Of a stretch of 5,304 nucleotides of DNA, positions 1-5,304 are shown piece after piece (position 1 is the first letter of the stretch; each line of letters begins with the position of its first letter). The stretch comes from Balneolales bacterium (GTDB lineage Bacteria > Bacteroidota > Rhodothermia > Balneolales > Natronogracilivirgulaceae): the NCBI GenBank assembly GCA_007135895.1, contig SLHZ01000185.1:1-5304 (forward strand), written 5' to 3'. A program made the position numbers and the translations under genes. Under the pieces are notes generated by a model. That model saw nothing but the letters and a program-made list of their open reading frames with translations. It did no database searches and was not told the DNA's origin.

Positions 1-2844
1 GTCGAACGTAACAGTGTGATATCCGGCCTGCCGGTGTTCATGTACCAGGGTGGATACTTTCTGTCCGAGGAGGTTATAGACTTCCAGGGTTACATCCGAA
101 GCCCGGGGAAGGTCAAAGGCAATCGTAGCAACCGGATTAAAAGGATTGGGATACCCATAGTGCAGGGCGAAGTCACGAGGCAGATCCGGACCTTGCCCGG
201 TTTCACGGGCTGAAGTCGGGACCAGCCCGATAGGAGGTGTCTCCTGCTTTTCCGTCGTGAAGATATGAAACACACCGGGTGGCAGATCCAGATGAAAAAT
301 ATCACCAACCATATCGGAGGTGACTTCGATCTCGTTGCCAGTGAAATAGTCGTACCATGTGCCGGTTTGGGTGAACCTGGGGAAAACCCGCCCTTCGTTC
401 ACCCCGAAGTTTCCGGTGATCACGGCATCCATGGTTTCGTGTTCCAGGACGATGGTCTTGGTGGCGGTGTTCATGCCATACATGTTCACTTCTGTACCGG
501 AATCGTGAAACACCGGGTTTTCATGCCTCAGTTTCAGCAGCCAGCGCCAGGTTTGGTAGAGGGCCTGACGATCGGGATCCTGATAGTACTCCCAACGGAT
601 GGGTTTCCGGCCGGTACGCCCCGGATCACTCGGCAGACAATCACCGTCGGTTCCGTCACCGGGTTTGAGACATTCACGCGGACCTCCGCCGTAGCCCAGT
701 TCTCCGAATTGCCAGATCATTTTCGGTCCGGGTATGGTGAAGAAAAAGGCTCCGGCCAGTTTCTGTCGGTCCAGGGCAGTGGCCAGCTCTTTGATCTGAT
801 AGTCGTCCATACCGTTGCCGTAATTAAGGTTTCTGAACATCATCCACTGCTCATCATGGCTTTCCATGTATCCGATGAGATTGGGGTGCTCCCATCCCCT
901 GTTACGAAAATAGACGCCCGAGAAGTTGGACCGTGAGCCGGCGTGCCAGCCCATGGAAGCCTCGCTGTAGTTGTAGTTGTGATTGCCCCAGAGCAGCATT
1001 CCGGCACGCCCCTGGTCCACTCCGTGGTTTGAAAGCTCAATCTCTTCCTGGTTGTCGGCAAAGTGTTCAAGGATGATGTAGGCCTCCGGATCCACTTCCC
1101 AGAGCCGGTCGGCCATGCGCTTGAGGTTGACAATCCGCTCGGGATTGGGTCCCTGCAGCAGGAAATCATTATCCACGTTGGTGGCGAAACCCTTGGTCAG
1201 ATCGAAACGGTATCCGTCCACATTGTATTCCTCGATCCAGTAACGGTTGGCGCGGTCCATCCAGTACTGGATGAACGGGTGGTCATGGTTCAGGTGATTG
1301 AATACATTGAAGCGGTGGGCCGGACCAATAAGCGGGTTCGTCTCGCGTGAGCTGCCATAGAGCTGGATCAGCGGTGAGAGGCCGGTTGCGTGATTATAGA
1401 CCACATCAAGTATCACGGCCATTCCCCTTTTATGCGCTTCATCCACCAGACGGCGGAACTGATCGGCCGGACCGTAGGCCTTGTCCAGGGCCAGATGGAA
1501 ATTGGGATTATAGCCCCAGCTGTCGTTGCCGTCGAAATTGCTGACCGGCATCAGTTCAACGGCATTGACCCCCAGGCGTGCCAGATAGTCCAGTGTGTCG
1601 GCCAGGGTTGAGTAGGTGGCATCCTGCAGGAAGTCACGTATCACCAGTTCGTAGATCACCAGTTCGGCCGGATCGGGCCTTACATAATCAACGGCCTGCC
1701 ATTCATACGGCTCCCGGCCGGTCTGCAGAATGCTGACCACATTATTGGTCTTGCCATGCGGGTACTCCTTGAGACCGGGATAGACCGAGTCGCTGATCCA
1801 GCGGTCGTTCCACGGGTCCAGTACCTTATGGGAGAACGGGTCGCCGACACGCAGCTCTCCATCAACCAGATACTGAAAACCGTATTCCACTCCGGCTTCC
1901 AGGCCATCGATCGTGATCCACCAGAGCACACTGTCAGGTGAAGCGGCATCCCGTGCCAGGAAGTAGTCGGGAGCAGCCTCCCAGTCGTTGAAATCACCGA
2001 TCAGATAGACGAACTCCTTGTAGGGGGCCCACAGGACCAGTGTAGCCCGGTCATCCTCATCATGGTAGTTAATGCCCGGCTCCAGGCCTTCCGGTACCTG
2101 GGCATCGACAACCGGATGGTTCACCAGCAGCGTTATATCTTCCGTTGCTTCATTCTCGTTTTCGTCTTCGGCTTCAATACGCAGGTATCGAAAACCCGGG
2201 TCTGTCAGTACAAAAGAATACACCAGCCGGGCCGAGTCCACTTCCATGACGGACATATCATCCAGAAAAAGCTCCATTCGTGTGATATCACTTTCCAGTC
2301 CGAACGAAGCGGCCTCGACGAAGAGGGTATCTCCCTGATTGCGGATCAGGGGTCCCAGCTCGGGCAGCACCGGCTGATCAAAACGCACCGTAATAATATC
2401 GGAATAAAGATCCACAAAGATATCATGTCCGCCGGTGTCCTTGCCTTCGCGGGACCCGTCGGGACTTCGGAAGACAAATGCCAGCTGCAGAATCTCTTCA
2501 GAAGCCGGAACATCGTAATAACCACGGATATCTTCTATATGCAATGAGTAGAGATTGGTCTCCTCCCTGGTCATCCTGGCCTTGTCAATATTCTGGTCCC
2601 AGCCGGCAATCACATGACGCCAGTCCGACGGACCCGTGCTTCTATCGGTGATCACCCCGGTATGTGCATAGACGTCCCCGGTGAAGTCCTTCAGGCCCCC
2701 TGTCCCCTGCGTGGCATCAAAGTAGATGGTGACCGACCGGTCTTCGGTTGGAAAAGGCGGATCGGTGTATACAACCTGGGCGGCGGAGGTATGAAACAGG
2801 GTGAAAAACAAAAGCAGGAAGAGAGTACTCTTCGCGACAGACAT
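1..2844 (-). CDS. Secreted GH13 alpha-amylase-family enzyme with T9SS sorting domain (3' end cut by window edge)
   Basis: Probably an endo-acting alpha-glucan hydrolase working outside the cell. The frame is stop-free for 948 codons and runs off the left edge. From the ATG at 2844: signal peptide 1-22 (hydrophobic run TLFLLLFFTLF, cleavage near SAA|Q); an N-terminal beta domain about 23-148; an Ig-like domain about 150-245; a CBM48/E-set domain about 258-345 (LVLWAP, GDFNDW at 283-288); a barrel from about 393. GH13 conserved regions are visible: V, LMPVSNF 431-437; I, DVVYNH 480-485; II, GYRFDLTK with nucleophile D548; III, ILEHF with acid/base E593; IV, ESHDEQ with D664. A beta-sandwich domain C (about 780-865) follows, then a T9SS type A sorting domain starting at YPNPFNP (898-904), lacking only its final strands. 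Region IV has SHDE, as in branching enzymes, instead of the usual NHD, so the exact specificity (amylase, pullulanase-like or transferase) is uncertain. In-frame ATGs also occur at 2979, 2994, 3009, 3018 and 3045, but 2844 gives a normal signal peptide. Confidence 0.93.
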   Translation of the reverse strand, partial: MSVAKSTLFLLLFFTLFHTSAAQVVYTDPPFPTEDRSVTIYFDATQGTGGLKDFTGDVYAHTGVITDRSTGPSDWRHVIAGWDQNIDKARMTREETNLYSLHIEDIRGYYDVPASEEILQLAFVFRSPDGSREGKDTGGHDIFVDLYSDIITVRFDQPVLPELGPLIRNQGDTLFVEAASFGLESDITRMELFLDDMSVMEVDSARLVYSFVLTDPGFRYLRIEAEDENENEATEDITLLVNHPVVDAQVPEGLEPGINYHDEDDRATLVLWAPYKEFVYLIGDFNDWEAAPDYFLARDAASPDSVLWWITIDGLEAGVEYGFQYLVDGELRVGDPFSHKVLDPWNDRWISDSVYPGLKEYPHGKTNNVVSILQTGREPYEWQAVDYVRPDPAELVIYELVIRDFLQDATYSTLADTLDYLARLGVNAVELMPVSNFDGNDSWGYNPNFHLALDKAYGPADQFRRLVDEAHKRGMAVILDVVYNHATGLSPLIQLYGSSRETNPLIGPAHRFNVFNHLNHDHPFIQYWMDRANRYWIEEYNVDGYRFDLTKGFATNVDNDFLLQGPNPERIVNLKRMADRLWEVDPEAYIILEHFADNQEEIELSNHGVDQGRAGMLLWGNHNYNYSEASMGWHAGSRSNFSGVYFRNRGWEHPNLIGYMESHDEQWMMFRNLNYGNGMDDYQIKELATALDRQKLAGAFFFTIPGPKMIWQFGELGYGGGPRECLKPGDGTDGDCLPSDPGRTGRKPIRWEYYQDPDRQALYQTWRWLLKLRHENPVFHDSGTEVNMYGMNTATKTIVLEHETMDAVITGNFGVNEGRVFPRFTQTGTWYDYFTGNEIEVTSDMVGDIFHLDLPPGVFHIFTTEKQETPPIGLVPTSARETGQGPDLPRDFALHYGYPNPFNPVATIAFDLPRASDVTLEVYNLLGQKVSTLVHEHRQAGYHTVTFD

Positions 2845-2995
2845 TTCAGCGGCAGACACAGTTGCGGCAGATACTTTTGCAGCAAACACTCTTGCGGCAG
2901 ATATAATTGTGGCCAATGCAGTTGCGGAAAATACACTTACGGCCGTAATACTTGCAGCAAATATACTTGCGACAGACATTCTTGTATCAGGCATG
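2831..2995. repeat. 15-bp imperfect tandem repeat, 11 units, overlapping the amylase start
   Basis: Eleven contiguous 15-bp units can be lined up without gaps. On the plus strand the consensus is near CTTGCGGCAGATACT. Examples are 2861-2875, 2891-2905, 2951-2965 and 2966-2980. The first unit (2831-2845) covers the amylase start codon and codons 2-5; unit 10 (2966-2980) matches it at 13 of 15 bases, so the ATG-TCT-GTC-GC context is present twice, 135 bp apart. The period is a multiple of three and no stop codon arises, so the array stays open in several frames on both strands. Those frames include a plus-strand one resembling pentapeptide repeats. Their openness is therefore not evidence of coding. 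In the amylase frame it would add low-complexity pentapeptides such as VSAAT before the signal peptide. Function unknown. Confidence 0.88.
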
Positions 2996-3060
2996 GGCAG
3001 TTGATTCATATAAGACATGGTATCGTTGGAAAGTGGTTCAATCATGGTATAGGTTGCCCG

Positions 3061-3146
3061 GCAGAGGCGTCTTCATCAGGCAGAGGCGTCTTCATCAGGC
3101 AGAGGCGTCTTCAGGTAGAGGCATTTTCAGGCAGTAGTTCTTCAAG
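3061..3146. repeat. 16/19-bp short tandem repeat
   Basis: Two perfect 19-bp copies of GCAGAGGCGTCTTCATCAG lie at 3061-3079 and 3080-3098. They are followed by a 16-bp version lacking three bases (3099-3114) and two decayed 16-bp copies (3115-3130 and 3131-3146). The sharp identity at one end and decay at the other suggest recent slippage expansion. The array lies in the leader of the amylase gene and is distinct in sequence from the 15-bp array 65 bp further on. No protein of this region is supported; its role, if any, would be in spacing or leader RNA. Confidence 0.85.
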
Positions 3147-3162
3147 GCATTTTGTTCTTGCG

Positions 3163-3176
3163 TGAAAGCGTTAATG
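3163..3176. promoter_or_regulatory. Candidate LacI/GalR-family operator
   Basis: The sequence TGAAAGCGTTAATG has the central CG and TGAAA-CG-TTA layout of LacI-family operators. It fits the catabolite-responsive-element consensus TGWAARCGYTWNCW at 12 of 14 positions, missing at the last two. The left half-site is good and the right half is weak. It sits 16 bp past the regulator's stop codon and 319 bp before the amylase ATG, where a promoter for the amylase would be expected. The regulator's recognition helix has I16-A17 at the specificity positions and hinge leucine L55, which in related proteins goes with CG-centred sites of this type. That link is inference. Confidence 0.35.
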
Positions 3177-3191
3177 ACCCCGGTTTGAATA

Positions 3192-4235
3192 TCAGCGGCT
3201 GTTAAAAGTGCCGGACTCTTCTTTGCGAACGGCAAGCAGATCGTAATCCGGTGCCAGTGTCCGGACAACAAGGTCCGGCGAAAAAACGGTGTGTTTCACT
3301 TCACTTTCTCTGTTCTCGATGCGCCGGACCATCTTTTCAATGGCCAGGGATCCCATATCATACATGGGTTGTCTCATGGTGGAGAGGCCCACGTATTCAG
3401 AGAATTCCAGATCGTCAAACCCTATGATGGGAATGTTTTTATTGGCATCACGCATGGCCTTGATGGCACCCAGGGCCTGGATATCCGAGGCACAGAAACA
3501 GGCATCCACACATGGTTCACAGGCGAGCAGTTTTGTCATGGCCTGATACCCGTTGTTTTCGGTAAAACCGTCACGTTCCATATCGTCACCTGTAACGATT
3601 TGTTCGGCAATGACCTTAATCCCAAAATCCTCAAGTGCGCGGCGATAGCCAAGCACTCTATCCATCACTGGTTTGGAATCGGCTTTAGCACAGATCATGC
3701 CGATGTTACGATAGCCTGTCTGCAGCAGGTATCGTGTTGCTGTGTAGGCCCCTTCGATACTGTCGACACTGATGGTATCGAAGCCGGGGTAGTATTCATC
3801 GATCAGTACGACCGGCACATTGTATTTCTTCAGTGTTTGCCATTCGCTGTCTGCCAGGTGTACCGATATGACGACATATCCCTCTCCCCAGCCGCGTTTC
3901 ATGATGTAATCGGCCTGATTCAGTATGTTATCGGCCAGTTTGACATTAAAGATCTGCAGGTCGTAATCGTATTCGGCAATTTTATCCTGCATGCCGGCCA
4001 GGACCTCCATGAAGAAGTAGTTGGAGATAACCGGTACGATGACGGTTATAATTCTTGTTTTTTTTCGTGCGAGGCTCTGTGCAAGGGCTCTCGGATGGTA
4101 GCCCAGCTGATTGGCGACATCAAGCACCTTTTCTCTTGTTTTCCGGGTCACGCAGGTGTGATTATTGAAAACACGGGATACCGTGGCAATACTCACCCGG
4201 GCTTCGCGGGCGATATCGTAGATGGTTGGATTCAA
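3192..4235 (-). CDS. LacI/GalR-family transcriptional regulator (TTG start)
   Basis: A complete DNA-binding, sugar-responsive regulator of 347 residues, the usual family length. An N-terminal helix-turn-helix (TIYDIAREARVSIATVSRVF, 4-23) is followed by the hinge helix 46-60 (YHPRALAQSLARKKT, minor-groove leucine L55). A periplasmic-binding-protein-like effector domain spans about 62-335, with the typical CASDIQALGA block (D251) and the IIGFDD block. The start is a TTG at 4235: an in-frame TGA lies 11 codons upstream (4266-4268) with no ATG or GTG between, and starting here gives the standard family N-terminus. A weak GAAGA stretch precedes it. It lies directly upstream of the amylase gene in the same direction, so the amylase and perhaps neighbouring alpha-glucan genes are the likely targets. 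The ligand, perhaps a maltodextrin or maltose, cannot be read from the sequence. Confidence 0.93.
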   Translation of the reverse strand: MNPTIYDIAREARVSIATVSRVFNNHTCVTRKTREKVLDVANQLGYHPRALAQSLARKKTRIITVIVPVISNYFFMEVLAGMQDKIAEYDYDLQIFNVKLADNILNQADYIMKRGWGEGYVVISVHLADSEWQTLKKYNVPVVLIDEYYPGFDTISVDSIEGAYTATRYLLQTGYRNIGMICAKADSKPVMDRVLGYRRALEDFGIKVIAEQIVTGDDMERDGFTENNGYQAMTKLLACEPCVDACFCASDIQALGAIKAMRDANKNIPIIGFDDLEFSEYVGLSTMRQPMYDMGSLAIEKMVRRIENRESEVKHTVFSPDLVVRTLAPDYDLLAVRKEESGTFNSR

Positions 4236-4283
4236 GTTCTTCGGGGATGAAATGCGGGATGACTCTCACAAATGAGATAAATC

Positions 4284-4312
4284 ATGCGGAGTGCCTTGCC
4301 GGCACTCCGCAT
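4284..4312 (-). terminator. Hairpin terminator candidate after the upstream T9SS protein gene
   Basis: A perfect 12-bp inverted repeat (ATGCGGAGTGCC / GGCACTCCGCAT) with a 5-base loop begins 16 bases after the stop codon of the upstream gene. On the minus strand it is followed by GATTTATCTCATTTG, which is T-rich but not a clean U-tract. Position and perfect stem argue for transcription termination or mRNA 3'-end protection. It separates the upstream gene from the regulator, leaving only 48 bases for a regulator promoter. Confidence 0.7.
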
Positions 4313-4328
4313 GTACAGGAGATTACGC

Positions 4329-5304
4329 CTATTTGATCAGCATCATCTGACGCTGCTGTACAAAATCGCCGGACTGAAGGCGATAGATGTACACACCTGA
4401 TGCCAGGCGTGTGGCATCAAATTGTGCGGTATGGGTACCTGCTGTCAGCTGGGTATTGACCAGCGTGGCAACATGCTGCCCGAGAATGTTGTAGACATCC
4501 AGGCGGACATTCCGGCTTTCCGGTATGGTGAACCGGATGGTGGTTGCCGGGTTGAACGGATTGGGATAGTTCTGCTCGAGATGGAAACCAAGCGGAGCAT
4601 CCACAACGTCTTCGGTGCTTGTTTCCCGTGAAATGGCTTCGTAGTCGGGAGCCAGTTCTACGGTCAGCGGGTCATCACCAAAGGCTTCGCCGCCCTGCCA
4701 CTCAAGTACGTTCAGTTCGGGCTCAGCCGGCCATGTGGAGAAGAGCATGCCTTCGAAGTCATCCACGGAGGTGGGTGTAATGAACTGATAGTACCGTCGT
4801 CCGGGTCCGTACCCACCGCCATTCCAGCGAATGGTGCCTTCGCCGATATTAGGCTGTCCGTAGCCGATGACAAAACCTAATGCGTTCACGGTTGGAAGCA
4901 CGGCATCAATGGTGATTTCATAGATACCATCGCCATTTTCGTCCTTAAGCAGATAGTTCTCATTACGAACCAGATTGGAAACACCTTCCACGTGGCTCGG
5001 ACCGGTACCAAAGCCCTGGGTGATCGCGAAGATCTGCTCCTCAAAGGCGATAAATACCGAGTCGGCGGCCGGGTTGAAACGCTCCTCGGCTTCGGGAACC
5101 GTAGTGGCTCGTGTCATGTCGATACGGATGGTGATCGGATAGGTCTCCGGAGTACCGGGTACCAGTTCGTCGAAGATCACAGCGGCACCGGGAAGGTCAT
5201 TGTAGAAATGATAACCTTGGTCTGCCGGGAAGACGGTCTGTTCTGCGGCATCGGTTACGATGTATCTCCGGTTGGAGCCACCGGTCGTTCCGGGCTCTTC
5301 CCAA
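4329..5304 (-). CDS. Secreted modular beta-rich protein with T9SS sorting domain (5' end outside window)
   Basis: The frame is open from the right edge to a TAG at 4329-4331, giving the last 324 residues. The GTG at 5180 is only an internal valine codon, because the frame continues upstream without a stop. Counting from the window edge, residues 1-16 look like the end of one beta module (SNRRYIV). A complete module follows at about 55-176: ITIRIDM near the start, an acidic DENGDGIYEITI segment, and a GRRYYQF ending that resembles the end of the partial module. Such modules resemble the beta-sandwich repeats found in surface carbohydrate-binding proteins, but no binding residues can be assigned. 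A linker leads to a full T9SS type A sorting domain (245-324) opening with NYPNPFNP and ending LIK. The protein is thus predicted to cross the outer membrane through T9SS. Proximity to an amylase suggests a role in alpha-glucan capture; this is inference, and the function is otherwise unknown. Confidence 0.88.
   Translation of the reverse strand, partial: WEEPGTTGGSNRRYIVTDAAEQTVFPADQGYHFYNDLPGAAVIFDELVPGTPETYPITIRIDMTRATTVPEAEERFNPAADSVFIAFEEQIFAITQGFGTGPSHVEGVSNLVRNENYLLKDENGDGIYEITIDAVLPTVNALGFVIGYGQPNIGEGTIRWNGGGYGPGRRYYQFITPTSVDDFEGMLFSTWPAEPELNVLEWQGGEAFGDDPLTVELAPDYEAISRETSTEDVVDAPLGFHLEQNYPNPFNPATTIRFTIPESRNVRLDVYNILGQHVATLVNTQLTAGTHTAQFDATRLASGVYIYRLQSGDFVQQRQMMLIK

Larger units (their letters stand above)
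2845..3191 (-). other. Regulator-amylase intergenic / leader region
   Basis: This is a 347-bp stretch between the LacI-type stop codon and the preferred amylase ATG. Read toward the amylase it holds an operator candidate, a 16/19-bp tandem repeat, a short unique stretch (about 2996-3060), and the 15-bp tandem array. The amylase frame is open back to a TGA at 3073-3075. I see no hairpin terminator behind the regulator, so read-through from it into the amylase gene is possible. No convincing complete promoter could be assigned; the best -7-like element (TATATTTG, minus strand, 2958-2965) lies inside the 15-bp array and lacks a clear upstream partner. Confidence 0.6.

Noticed and set aside
265..936. 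Plus-strand 223-codon open frame
   Set aside because: It is antisense to the amylase barrel and C-terminal domain, whose minus-strand frame holds all GH13 motifs without interruption; no recognisable protein features.
2062..2547. Plus-strand 161-codon open frame
   Set aside because: It lies opposite the Ig-like and N-terminal domains of the amylase and shows no domain, signal or start context.
2801..3004. Plus-strand frame resembling a pentapeptide-repeat protein (ADTVA, ADTFA, ANTLA)
   Set aside because: Any 15-bp tandem repeat yields pentapeptides in every open frame; the central Leu/Phe of true pentapeptide repeats is mostly replaced by Thr or Ile, and half the frame is antisense to the amylase signal peptide.
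2831..3146. CRISPR array
   Set aside because: The units are directly adjacent, 15-19 bp, with no unique spacers and no cas gene in view.
2614..3165. Plus-strand cysteine-rich 183-codon frame
   Set aside because: The cysteine pattern (CGRY, CSKH) is just another reading of the 15-bp array, and the frame begins antisense to the amylase N-terminal domain.
3291..4250. Plus-strand 319-codon open frame
   Set aside because: It mirrors the LacI-family regulator almost completely; the minus-strand product is a full, textbook family member.
5178..5180. GTG as the start of the rightmost gene
   Set aside because: The same frame stays open to the window edge and encodes a plausible preceding module, so the gene begins outside the window.

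Overview
All three genes lie on the minus strand. The organism is most likely a moderate-GC member of the Fibrobacteres-Chlorobi-Bacteroidetes group, close to Balneolota/Rhodothermota. Both exported proteins carry a C-terminal type IX secretion (T9SS type A) sorting domain of the YPNPFNP kind, which is common in that group, and Shine-Dalgarno-like sequences are weak. The placement is inferred from motifs, not from a search.

Layout in the direction of transcription (right to left). (1) 5304-4329: the C-terminal 324 residues of a secreted beta-rich modular protein whose start lies outside the window. It ends in a complete T9SS sorting domain. (2) 4312-4284: a perfect 12-bp hairpin that looks like its terminator. 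(3) 4235-3192: a complete LacI/GalR-family regulator that starts at TTG. (4) 3191-2845: a 347-bp non-coding or leader region. It holds a LacI-type operator candidate right behind the regulator, then a 16/19-bp tandem repeat, then an eleven-unit 15-bp tandem repeat that runs into the first codons of the next gene. (5) 2844-1: a large secreted GH13 alpha-amylase-family enzyme (948 codons seen). It has a signal peptide, an N-terminal beta domain, an Ig-like domain, a CBM48-type domain, the (beta/alpha)8 barrel with all catalytic residues, a C-terminal beta domain and a T9SS sorting domain cut by the window edge.

Together this looks like part of an alpha-glucan (starch, glycogen or maltodextrin) utilisation locus: a T9SS-exported modular protein, a sugar-responsive repressor, and a T9SS-exported or surface-anchored amylase. 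The most unusual part is the regulator-amylase interval. Its 15-bp array keeps the amylase frame open well upstream of the signal peptide and carries a second copy of the start-codon context 135 bp upstream. The true start and the role of the array are therefore open questions.
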